This document shows positions 13,533 through 20,115 of a stretch of DNA of 20,115 nt, piece by piece. Within the stretch, counting starts at the first letter, position 1, and every line of letters begins with the position of its first letter. The DNA comes from JACCTH01 sp050741915 (lineage in GTDB: Bacteria; Actinomycetota; Acidimicrobiia; Spongiisociales; ZC4RG35): NCBI GenBank assembly GCA_050741915.1, contig JBOGEX010000173.1:1-20115 (forward strand). The letters run 5' to 3'. The notes beneath the pieces were generated by a model. The model did not search any database and had not been told where the DNA came from. It saw only the letters and a list, made by a program, of their open reading frames with translations. The translations under genes were made by a program, and so were the position numbers.

Positions 13533-14972
13533 ATGACCAACGTCGATTACGACCTCTTGATCCCCAACAACGTCGGTTTGTCCGGCGACCCCAAACTCCG
13601 GCGGGCGCTGGAAGAGTGGCACCCGGGCTACATCGACTGGTGGATGGACATGGGCCCCGAGGGCTTTCAAACCGCCGACGTCTGGCTCCGGACCGCGATC
13701 TCGGTCGACAGGAGCGGCTGGGCAAAGTTCGGCTACGTCAAGATGCCCGACTACCGATGGGGTGTCCTCCTCGCCCAACCCGAGGAAGGCCGGGTGATTC
13801 CTTGTGGCGATCACTACGGCGAGCCCGTCTGGCAGGAGGTGCCGGGTGAATATCGGGCGATGCTGCGTCGGCTGATCGTCGTTCAAGGCGACACCGAACC
13901 CGCCTCGGTTGAACAGCAGCGCCTCCTCGGCAAGAGCGCGCCTTCTTTATACGACATGCGCAACCTCTTCCAGGTGAACGTGGAGGAGGGCCGCCACCTG
14001 TGGGCGATGGTCTACCTTCTGCAGAAGTACTTCGGGCGCGATGGGCGCGAAGAGGCGAGAGAGTTGATCCGCCGCCGCTCCGGCTCCGAGGAGCAGCCGC
14101 GCATCCTCGGCGCCTTCAACGAGAAGACCCCCGACTGGGTTTCCTTTTTCATGTTCACCTTCTTCACCGATCGCGACGGAAAGATGCAGCTCGAGTCTTT
14201 GGCCCAATCAGGTTTCGATCCGTTGTCGCGGACCTGTCGCTTCATGCTCGCCGAGGAAGCTCATCACATGTTCGTGGGCGACACCGGTTGCGGGCGGATC
14301 ATCCGTCGCACCGCCGAGGCGATGAAGCAGGCCGGGATCGAGGATCCTCACGACGTCGAAGCGGTTCGGGCGTTACATGTGATCGACCTGCCCTTGATTC
14401 AGCGGAAGATGAATCTCCACTTCTCGCTCACCCTCGACCTCTTCGGATCAGAGGAGTCGACCAACGCGGCCAACTACTACACCGCCGGCCTGAAAGCCCG
14501 CTACCACGAGGATCAGATCCAAGACGACCACAAGTTGTTTGGCGCCACGTACCCAGTGATGAAGCTCTACGAGACGGGGTTTGCCTCCGAGCAGATCCCG
14601 GCCCTCAACGGCCTCAATGCCCGCCTGCGGGACGACTTCGTCTCCGACTGTGCCGGAGGCATCCGTCGCTGGAACCGGGACATCGCCGAGAACGGAATCG
14701 ACTTCGAGTTGGCCCTTCCCCATATCGCCTTCAACCGGGAGGTGGGCGACTTCGGCGGACTTCCGGTCAGCCCGGCAGGTGACGTGCTCGACGTCGCCAA
14801 GTGTCAGTCGAGAGCGAAGGAGTGGCTGCCGACCGGCGACGACGCTGCCTTCATCGAGGAGTTGATGCAGCCCCGTTATGAGGTCGGTGAATTTGCCCCC
14901 TGGATCGCCCGCCCCTCGAAGGGCGTGCTCGGCCAGCCGATCGAGTTCGAGTACGTCAAGATCCCGGGCTAA
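13533..14972 (+). CDS. boxB: Benzoyl-CoA 2,3-epoxidase, oxygenase subunit BoxB
   Basis: Diiron oxygenase of 479 residues that inserts one oxygen atom of O2 into benzoyl-CoA to form 2,3-epoxybenzoyl-CoA, with electrons from the reductase BoxA. All six diiron ligands known from the Azoarcus enzyme have counterparts with a constant offset of two: E122, E152 and H155 (in VEEGRHLW), D213 (FFTDRDG), E242 and H245 (AEEAHHMF). ATG at 13533 follows AAAGGAGAAC at a normal distance and the boxC stop by 1 bp, so the two genes are coupled. The frame is open upstream, but a start inside boxC is unlikely. No BoxA, BoxD or benzoate-CoA ligase gene is present in the window. Confidence 0.93.
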   Translation: MTNVDYDLLIPNNVGLSGDPKLRRALEEWHPGYIDWWMDMGPEGFQTADVWLRTAISVDRSGWAKFGYVKMPDYRWGVLLAQPEEGRVIPCGDHYGEPVWQEVPGEYRAMLRRLIVVQGDTEPASVEQQRLLGKSAPSLYDMRNLFQVNVEEGRHLWAMVYLLQKYFGRDGREEARELIRRRSGSEEQPRILGAFNEKTPDWVSFFMFTFFTDRDGKMQLESLAQSGFDPLSRTCRFMLAEEAHHMFVGDTGCGRIIRRTAEAMKQAGIEDPHDVEAVRALHVIDLPLIQRKMNLHFSLTLDLFGSEESTNAANYYTAGLKARYHEDQIQDDHKLFGATYPVMKLYETGFASEQIPALNGLNARLRDDFVSDCAGGIRRWNRDIAENGIDFELALPHIAFNREVGDFGGLPVSPAGDVLDVAKCQSRAKEWLPTGDDAAFIEELMQPRYEVGEFAPWIARPSKGVLGQPIEFEYVKIPG

Positions 14973-14974
14973 CT

Positions 14975-15028
14975 GCAAACCTAATGCATGGCGCTGCGGA
15001 AACCGCAGAACATTGCATTCAGGTTTGC
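14975..15028. terminator. Large bidirectional hairpin between boxB and tetR
   Basis: GCAAACCTAATGCATGGCGC-TGCGG (14975-14999) pairs with CCGCAGAACATTGCATTCAG-GTTTGC (15003-15028), with a few mismatches and a 3-nt AAA loop. It lies 2 nt after the boxB stop and overlaps the stop region of the convergent tetR (TGA at 15019-15021), so it can end transcription from both sides. There is no long U-run. The core is shared with the sequence after the dppC-type gene. Confidence 0.7.
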
Positions 15029-15618
15029 TGGTCGGCCGTGAGATATGAGGTGATCCTGGGAGCGATCGCTTCGATGAGTTTTTCGATCGGAGTCGCGGCC
15101 AGCGGTTCGAGTTTCACCACATAACGGAGGAGCGCCACCCCGAGAAGATGGGAGGCGGCCAACTCCACTCGCAGCTTGGGATCGGGTCCGCCGATCTCAT
15201 GCTCAGCCCGGCGCACGACCACCTCCGCCAGGAAGTCGCGGAAGGGGGGAGGCGTATCGGTGGTGAAGGCCATCCTCAGCTGGCCGATCAACGCCTCTCG
15301 CGATTCGGGGTTCTCCCAGATACCGAAGAAGAGGCTTGCCAAACGGAGGCCGATCTCTGCCGGTGGCCCCCTGAAGACGTGCTCGAACGCCTGCTCCGGT
15401 CTAATCGGGAGCTTTACGGCGGCAGCGAAGAGATCCTCTTTGCTGCCGAAGTAATGAATCACCAGGGCGGGGTCGACAGCGGCAGCGGCGGCGATGCGTC
15501 GGATCGTGGCCCGGTCGTAACCGAGTGCGGAGAAAGTTGACCGGGCGGCTTCGACGATGTCCTCACGGGCGGTCGCCCCCTCCGGGCGCGGGCCCCGCTT
15601 CTTGCGTGCGCGACTCAC
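15019..15618 (-). CDS. TetR/AcrR-family transcriptional regulator
   Basis: A 199-residue repressor-type protein with an N-terminal helix-turn-helix at about 17-62: REDIVEAARSTFSALGYDRA, then IRRIAAAAAVDPALVIHYFGSKEDLF. The YFGSKEDLF ending is diagnostic of the family. The C-terminal ligand domain is not distinctive. The GTG start at 15618 overlaps the TGA of the upstream ATPase gene (GTGA), so it is the third gene of an ABC-exporter operon and probably controls that operon through the palindrome at 18159-18176. Whether it also acts on the boxC operator is unknown; that palindrome has a different sequence, so it is less likely. Confidence 0.9.
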   Translation of the reverse strand: MSRARKKRGPRPEGATAREDIVEAARSTFSALGYDRATIRRIAAAAAVDPALVIHYFGSKEDLFAAAVKLPIRPEQAFEHVFRGPPAEIGLRLASLFFGIWENPESREALIGQLRMAFTTDTPPPFRDFLAEVVVRRAEHEIGGPDPKLRVELAASHLLGVALLRYVVKLEPLAATPIEKLIEAIAPRITSYLTADQQT

Positions 15619-17123
15619 TGCGCCAGGGCGACGAACGTCTCCTCGAGCGTCGCCGGCACCTGTCGCACCCTGGCCGAAATTCCCGCCTCCGACAGAACTT
15701 GCGTGATGCTTGCCAAGTTGTTGGTCGTTAGACGCAAGTAATTGCCGTCGAGGACGACGGGGAACCCTGCTTCAGACAACGATTGGTAACCGGCCGTTTG
15801 GTCTCCTACTTCAACAACGACCGCCATTCGTCCGCCGATGACATCGGCCAGAGAGCCCGCTGCTACCTCGCGCCCGCACGCCATCATCACCAGACGGTCG
15901 CAGTGCTCGGCTTCCTCGAGATGATGGGTGGTGACGAGAGCCCCGGCGCCGGCTGCGACTGCGTCCTTGATGGTGGCCCACAACTCTGTTCGACCCCGCG
16001 GGCCGACGCCCGAGGTCGGCTCATCGAGCACGAGCAGACGGGGAGATTGGGCAAGCGCGGCTGCAAATGCCACGCGCCGCTGTGCTCCAAGGGGAAGGCT
16101 CCCCACCGGCCGATTCCCAAACGATTCGGGCCACTCATCGAGCTCCGGGTTCACGCCGTATATCCGGCGCCGAAAATCGAGATTCTCGGAAGCGCTCAAA
16201 TCCGAGTAGAGCCCCAGGCCTTGTGGCATGTAGCCCACTTGACGCAAGACCTCCCGGTTGGGTGAGCGGCCGAGTACTCGTACCGTCCCCGACTCGGGGA
16301 GGGCGAGGCTGAGCAGGCATCGGATCAAAGTCGTCTTCCCCGCTCCGTTTCCTCCTAGCAGCCCCACGACCTCGCCCGCCCGAACTTCGAGGGACATGCC
16401 GTCAACCGCGATAACTGATCCGAGCTTCTTCGAGACCTGGTCTGCTTCGACCAGCGTTTTGCCACGAACCCTATTGACAGGAAGAACCGAGTTCACTTCT
16501 GCCACAACGCCACTAGCTGCGGCTTGGCCCTCCTCGAGGGCGAGGATGCGTCCGGTCCGCCTGGCCTCGTCGAGATAGGTGGTGGTCATCATTACCGCTG
16601 CTCCCTCCGCAGCCGCGCCGCTGATGAGCCGCCACAGTTCGGCCCGGCTCACCGGATCGACACCAGTTGTGGGCTCATCCAGCACGAGCAAGCTCGGTTC
16701 GGGCAACAAAGCCATGGCCACTCCGAGCTTCTGACGCATTCCTCCCGAGAGGTCGGCGGCGAGGCGGTCTGCCGCCGCTTCCAGGCCGGTGGCGGCGAGG
16801 AGAGTTTCAAGCCGGGGGCTGAATTTGGCGACCGGGAGACGGTGAGCGTCGGCCATGAACTGGAGGTTCTCGGTCACAGTCAGGTCTCCCCAAGTGCCCG
16901 AACCCGCCGGCTGGTAGCCGATCGACGGGGGGACTCGAACCTCCCCGGAGGTCGGCTTCTCCAACCCCACGAGGACCCGGCAGAGAGTGGTCTTTCCCGC
17001 ATCGTCGCCCCCGATCACCGCGGTCACAACGCCGGCCGAGAGCGGGAGAGTTATGTCGGTAAGGACCTTTTGGCCGCCGATCGTGACCCTGACGTCTTCC
17101 ATCCCCCAGGCATCAGTGGGCAT
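15615..17123 (-). CDS. ABC exporter ATPase with two fused nucleotide-binding domains (YbhF-like)
   Basis: Two ABC ATPase domains in one 502-residue chain, as in YbhF-type multidrug or toxic-compound exporters. Domain 1 has Walker A GGDDAGKTT (38-46), signature LSGGMRQK (125-132) and Walker B LVLDEP (146-151), but the usual switch histidine is Thr (MTTTYLDEA). Domain 2 has Walker A GGNGAGKTT (257-265), a degenerate signature LPLGAQRR (343-350), LLVLDEPT (363-370) and a normal TTHHLEEAEH, but Gly374 replaces the D-loop Asp. The two sites are therefore asymmetric, with one probably degenerate. ATG at 17123 overlaps the permease stop by 11 nt; an alternative ATG at 17102 follows GGGGG closely. 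It works with the ABC-2 permease encoded just before it. Confidence 0.9.
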   Translation of the reverse strand: MPTDAWGMEDVRVTIGGQKVLTDITLPLSAGVVTAVIGGDDAGKTTLCRVLVGLEKPTSGEVRVPPSIGYQPAGSGTWGDLTVTENLQFMADAHRLPVAKFSPRLETLLAATGLEAAADRLAADLSGGMRQKLGVAMALLPEPSLLVLDEPTTGVDPVSRAELWRLISGAAAEGAAVMMTTTYLDEARRTGRILALEEGQAAASGVVAEVNSVLPVNRVRGKTLVEADQVSKKLGSVIAVDGMSLEVRAGEVVGLLGGNGAGKTTLIRCLLSLALPESGTVRVLGRSPNREVLRQVGYMPQGLGLYSDLSASENLDFRRRIYGVNPELDEWPESFGNRPVGSLPLGAQRRVAFAAALAQSPRLLVLDEPTSGVGPRGRTELWATIKDAVAAGAGALVTTHHLEEAEHCDRLVMMACGREVAAGSLADVIGGRMAVVVEVGDQTAGYQSLSEAGFPVVLDGNYLRLTTNNLASITQVLSEAGISARVRQVPATLEETFVALAQ

Positions 17124-18147
17124 GAGCAGCCACTCGACGTCGCTCGCCGGCGGCGAGATCGCGCCGAAAGCGAAGCACAGCCAACCCGAAGACGACGATG
17201 GCCAGCACGGTCAACAAACCGAACGGCCGCAGCAGGTCTCCGAAGGTTGCCCCTCGCAACATCACTCCTTGGGCGATCTGGTTGAAATAGGTCAGAGGGA
17301 GGAGGTAACCGATCCAGCGAACGCCAGGTGCCATCGAGCTAAGGGGGAAGATGATGCCGGAGAGGAGGATCTGGGGAAGGAGGGTGATCAGCGCCAATTG
17401 CACCGCCTGCCCCTGGTTCTCCGAGACCGTCGACACCAAGACCCCGAATCCAAGCGTCACGAAAAGAAAGATGAATGCGCCGAGCACGAGCACGAGGGGG
17501 TTGCCGTTAAAGGGCACATCGAACAGAAACGATCCCACCGCCAGCACGACGGCGAGATCGAAGGCTGCCACCAAAAAGTACGGTGCCACCTTGCCAATAA
17601 AGACATCTCGCGCTCGGAGCGGCATCACCGCCAACTGTTCGAGCGTCCCCGCCTGACGCTCGCGAACCACCCCCAGGCTGGTGAGAAGGGTGCCGATGAA
17701 AAGCAGAATCAACCCGGCCAGGCCCGGGATCAGAATGGCCGAAGTGTCTAATTCGGGATTGAAGAGAACCTCGTAGTCAAGTCCCGGCCCCTGGCCGCTG
17801 GTCAGTATCTGCACAGCCGCTCGAGCGGCAAATAGTTGCGAACCATCGACCAGCGCCTCCGGCCCAGACGTCACGAAGGCAACGACAATCCCACCCCGAC
17901 GGAGGCGGGAGACGGCATCAGCCTCGGTCCCCTCTGGGTCAATCTCCTCGATCGAGAAGACCTCCGGGAGAAAACCCGCGGCGGCCTCGGCCTCCGGTCC
18001 GTAGACGATGGCGGGAATCTCGGAGACGTCGAAGCTGGCGGCGTATCCAAAGACGACGAGCAGCATCACCGGCATCGCGATCATCAGCCCCAGGGTCCGT
18101 CGATCTCGACGCACTTGCCGAAACTCCTTGCGGATCATTGCCCACAT
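17113..18147 (-). CDS. ABC-2 type transporter permease (YbhS/YbhR-like)
   Basis: Membrane subunit of 344 residues with the ABC-2 layout: one N-terminal helix (LGLMIAMPVMLLVVFGYAAS), a large extracytoplasmic domain to about residue 165, then five C-terminal hydrophobic segments. It includes the segment VVRERQAGTLEQLAVMPLRA, typical of the family. ATG at 18147 (MWAMIRKEFRQVRRDRRTL) is chosen because CAGGAG lies 6 nt upstream; an earlier in-frame start would translate through the operator. With only one permease gene, the exporter is likely a homodimer of permeases plus the fused ATPase. It is the first gene of the operon permease-ATPase-TetR. The exported compound cannot be told from the sequence. 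Confidence 0.9.
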   Translation of the reverse strand: MWAMIRKEFRQVRRDRRTLGLMIAMPVMLLVVFGYAASFDVSEIPAIVYGPEAEAAAGFLPEVFSIEEIDPEGTEADAVSRLRRGGIVVAFVTSGPEALVDGSQLFAARAAVQILTSGQGPGLDYEVLFNPELDTSAILIPGLAGLILLFIGTLLTSLGVVRERQAGTLEQLAVMPLRARDVFIGKVAPYFLVAAFDLAVVLAVGSFLFDVPFNGNPLVLVLGAFIFLFVTLGFGVLVSTVSENQGQAVQLALITLLPQILLSGIIFPLSSMAPGVRWIGYLLPLTYFNQIAQGVMLRGATFGDLLRPFGLLTVLAIVVFGLAVLRFRRDLAAGERRRVAAHAH

Positions 18148-18158
18148 GTTGGCTCCTG

Positions 18159-18181
18159 TTTCAACAGTTGTTGAAATCATA
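18159..18181 (-). promoter_or_regulatory. Promoter and palindromic operator of the ABC exporter-tetR operon
   Basis: TTTCAACA-GT-TGTTGAAA (18159-18176) is an inverted repeat with perfect 8-bp arms. On the minus strand it directly follows TATGAT (18176-18181), a 5-of-6 match to the -10 consensus, and precedes the permease's Shine-Dalgarno. The operator thus covers the transcription start. The natural candidate to bind it is the TetR encoded at the end of the same operon. No clear -35 is visible. Confidence 0.65.
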
Positions 18182-18182
18182 A

Positions 18183-18760
18183 CCGGGGGTGTAGCGGCCG
18201 GGATTCGCCAGCTCAAGATCCCGCCGACGGACTTGTTCGGTTACAGCCTGGGGCAGCCGTGGCGCTGCGGGTGGCACTCAACAAGCCCCAGCTCGTTCGC
18301 AAGCCGGTGTTCTTGTCTGGAAGCATCGGCGTCGCCGGATCAGCCAGGGTTGATGGACGGGGTGGGGGAGATGAAGCTGGAGATGATGGATGGCTCGCCG
18401 TGGCACGATGAGGACGTGAAGATCGCCCCTCGGCCCGAGGACTTCGAAGGGTTCTTTGTCAAGAAGACGGAAATGGATCGGAACTTGAAGGACGTGTCGG
18501 CCGAGGAGCTCGCCTCGGTCAAAGCGCCGACGCTGATCGTTCTTGGTGACTCCGACCTTCCCCAGCTCGAGCCTGCGGTCGAGATGTTCCGGCTCTTGGG
18601 CGGTGATGTGTTCGGGGATATGCCGCCCGGACTGCGGGACTCGGAGCTGGCGGTCATTCCGGGCGCCTCCCATGGCTCCGTCGTATCTCGAGCAGAGCGA
18701 TTGGTGCCCATGATCCAGTCATTCCTCGACCGACCGATGCCGCGGATCAAAGGGCAATAA
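18183..18760 (+). pseudogene. Alpha/beta-hydrolase pseudogene
   Basis: Pieces in two frames read as one alpha/beta-hydrolase. One frame gives IRQLKIPPTDLFGYSLG, with the nucleophile elbow GYSLG. The +1-shifted frame gives AVALRVALNKPQLVRKPVFL. The first frame returns with MDGSPWHDEDVKIAPRPEDF, PTLIVLGDSD, the catalytic Asp region, and VIPGASHGS with the catalytic His, to a stop at 18760. One base appears lost near 18251-18255 and the frame is restored within about 18300-18355, near a G-rich stretch. The first third of the protein, before the nucleophile, is absent. There the exporter promoter and operator lie instead. Truncation plus two frame changes indicate a dead gene, unless the shifts are sequence errors. 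Confidence 0.75.
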
Positions 18761-18775
18761 GACCAGAATCTGCGG

Positions 18776-19924
18776 ATGCGGATCGGAATCTTGACCGGGG
18801 GCGGAGATGTACCCGGGCTCAACGCGTGCATCAAGGCAGTCGTGAATCGAGTGGCCGACGAGGGCCATCAGGTGGTGGGAATTAGGAGGGGATGGGGTGG
18901 CCTGGCCGATCTCGATCCCGATGACGATTCCACCCTTGACCGCAACGTCATCGCACTAGATCCCAACACGGTGCGGACGGTCGACCGCACCGGGGGGACC
19001 TTTCTTCACACCTCCCGCACCAACCCAGCCAAGGTGAAGCCCTCGGCGGTGCCATCGTTTCTCAAATCGCGGTATCCAGGTGACGGTATCCAGGATCTGA
19101 CCCCGCACGTACTGGCCGTGCTCGAGCATCAGAAGATCGACGTCCTGATTCCGATTGGAGGCGACGACACTCTCTCGTACGGCCTCCGCATGCACGACGA
19201 AGGCGTTCCTGTCATCGCCGTCCCGAAGACCATGGACAACGACGTCCATGGCACGGACTACTGCATTGGCTTTTCCACCGCTGTCACCCGGGGTGTCCAG
19301 TTCATCCACAACCTGCGAACCGCCACTGGGTCCCACGAGCGCATCGCAGTGATCGAGCTCTTCGGTCGCTACAGCGGGGAAACCTCATTGATCACGGGCT
19401 ACCTGGCCGGCGTCGACCGGGCAGTCATTTCCGAGGTTCCCTTCGAGATCGCAAAGCTCGGCCCACTGTTGGTCAAGGACAAGAAACGAAACCCCTCCAA
19501 CTATTCGATGATGACGATCTCCGAGGGTGCCCGATTGGAAGAAGGCGAGATGCTGCTGGCCGGCGAGGCCGACGCCTACGGACATCGGAAGCTCGGTGGG
19601 ATCGGGGCGCTGACGGCCCAACTGTTGAAGGAGCAGACCGGCCAGGACACGATCTATCAACAGATCGGGTACCTGATGCGCTCAGGTGCTCCTGATTCGC
19701 TCGATCTGATGGTCGCCACCAACTACGCAGTGATGGCCGCCGACCTCGCCATCGAAGGGGCGTCCGGGCGCATGGTGGCCCTGCGGAGCGGAACCTATAC
19801 CCACGTTCCGATTTCGGTCACGAGGGAGGGAGTGAAGAGGGTTGATGTCGACGAGCTGTACGACGCCGATGAGTACCGACCGAAGGTGCGTCACGTCCTC
19901 GGCAAGCCGATGTTCCTCTACTGA
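18776..19924 (+). CDS. pfp: 6-phosphofructokinase, probably pyrophosphate-dependent
   Basis: Phosphofructokinase-family enzyme of 382 residues, phosphorylating fructose 6-phosphate in glycolysis. It starts MRIGILTGGGDVPGLN, the family N-terminus. The residues that separate phosphoryl donors both point to pyrophosphate: PIGGDDT at 126-132 has Asp where ATP enzymes have Gly, and PKTMDND at 150-156 has Lys where ATP enzymes have Gly. It also shows the GRYSGE sugar-binding motif at 197-202. A reversible PPi-dependent enzyme could serve glycolysis and gluconeogenesis. There is no Shine-Dalgarno before ATG 18776, but CAGAAT ends 6 nt before it, which suggests a leaderless transcript. It lies just 15 bp after the hydrolase remnant. 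Donor specificity is inferred from the two positions. Confidence 0.88.
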   Translation: MRIGILTGGGDVPGLNACIKAVVNRVADEGHQVVGIRRGWGGLADLDPDDDSTLDRNVIALDPNTVRTVDRTGGTFLHTSRTNPAKVKPSAVPSFLKSRYPGDGIQDLTPHVLAVLEHQKIDVLIPIGGDDTLSYGLRMHDEGVPVIAVPKTMDNDVHGTDYCIGFSTAVTRGVQFIHNLRTATGSHERIAVIELFGRYSGETSLITGYLAGVDRAVISEVPFEIAKLGPLLVKDKKRNPSNYSMMTISEGARLEEGEMLLAGEADAYGHRKLGGIGALTAQLLKEQTGQDTIYQQIGYLMRSGAPDSLDLMVATNYAVMAADLAIEGASGRMVALRSGTYTHVPISVTREGVKRVDVDELYDADEYRPKVRHVLGKPMFLY

Positions 19925-19954
19925 CTTCTGTTCTGAAAATACGGTTCCCGTTCC
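19925..19954. mobile_element. Likely short right-end flank of an IS110-type element
   Basis: Only about 30 bp separate the phosphofructokinase stop from the convergent transposase stop, so the element's transposase-proximal end must lie here. No terminal inverted repeat is recognisable, as expected for IS110-family elements, which often lack them. Confidence 0.4.
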
Positions 19955-20115
19955 CTAGGCGGCAGTCTGATCGAGGGTGACCTTGTAGCCGAGGTTTTCC
20001 AGCTGGCGGATGGCCCGTTTGCGGATCTGTTCGGTGGTGTTGTTGGCAACGATGTCGGGTCCGGGGTCCTGGTAGAGGGCGCCGGTGACGAGGAGGTGGT
20101 GAGCGATGACGAGGA
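19955..20115 (-). CDS. IS110-family transposase, C-terminal part (runs off the window)
   Basis: The last 53 codons of a minus-strand gene are visible, from the window edge to TAG at 19955-19957. The sequence LVIAHHLLVTGALYQDPGPD, followed by a basic stretch and RQLENLGYKVTLDQTAA at the very end, matches the C-terminus of IS110/IS116/IS902-type transposases, which carry the Ser-containing Tnp_20 domain just upstream of this. The catalytic domains are outside the window, so integrity cannot be judged. Confidence 0.75.
   Translation of the reverse strand, partial: LVIAHHLLVTGALYQDPGPDIVANNTTEQIRKRAIRQLENLGYKVTLDQTAA

Noticed and set aside
12533..13540. Long minus-strand frame opposite boxC (335 codons)
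   Set aside because: boxC is recognised along its whole length on the other strand; this frame has low-complexity composition and no known motifs.
14000..14782. Plus-strand arginine-rich frame inside boxB
   Set aside because: Shadow frame; the boxB frame has all diiron ligands and full length.
1..20115. CRISPR array, tRNA or rRNA genes
   Set aside because: Looked for regularly spaced repeats and tRNA/rRNA-like sequence; none found by eye.

Overview
The window is high-GC DNA, most likely from an actinobacterium and possibly of the Acidimicrobiia type. The hints are GTG/TTG starts, several genes lacking a Shine-Dalgarno site but with a -10-like hexamer about 6 nt before the start codon (leaderless style), and a lipoprotein with a long Thr/Glu/Ala linker. 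No rRNA, tRNA or CRISPR was seen. Lineage is an inference.

Left part (1-9433). A 5'-truncated IS481-type transposase (115-1026) sits downstream of a minus-strand peptide-uptake block. In transcription order this block is an HMG-CoA lyase-like gene (8516-9433), an M20 amidohydrolase (7245-8396), two oligopeptide ABC ATPases (oppD/oppF type), a lipoprotein substrate-binding protein, and two permeases (dppB/dppC type). Together they look like a system that imports and hydrolyses a peptide or acyl-amino acid. A strong hairpin separates the binding-protein gene from the permeases. The dppC-like gene has no ordinary start codon where its protein should begin.

Middle (9434-14972). After a short decayed stretch (an unrecognised minus-strand reading frame and a frameshifted RibD/DHFR-like remnant) comes a minus-strand three-domain rhodanese sulfurtransferase. 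Its leader encodes an 11-residue peptide with three cysteines, followed by an intrinsic terminator whose 5' arm can pair with the peptide's own codons. This looks like a cysteine-responsive attenuator and is the most interesting signal in the window. Divergent from it are boxC and boxB of the aerobic benzoyl-CoA epoxide pathway, with a perfect 18-bp TetR-type palindrome over the promoter region. boxA, boxD and the CoA ligase are not in the window.

Right part (14975-20115). A large hairpin between convergent genes ends boxB. Its core sequence recurs after dppC, so it is a dispersed terminator/REP-like module. Next is a minus-strand operon of ABC-2 permease, double ATPase and TetR regulator, with a palindromic operator at its promoter. 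The promoter lies within an alpha/beta-hydrolase pseudogene. A plus-strand 6-phosphofructokinase with the residues of the pyrophosphate-dependent type follows, and the window ends in the C-terminus of an IS110-type transposase. IS remnants at both ends and several broken genes suggest a region undergoing decay, although some single-base frameshifts in G-runs could be assembly errors.
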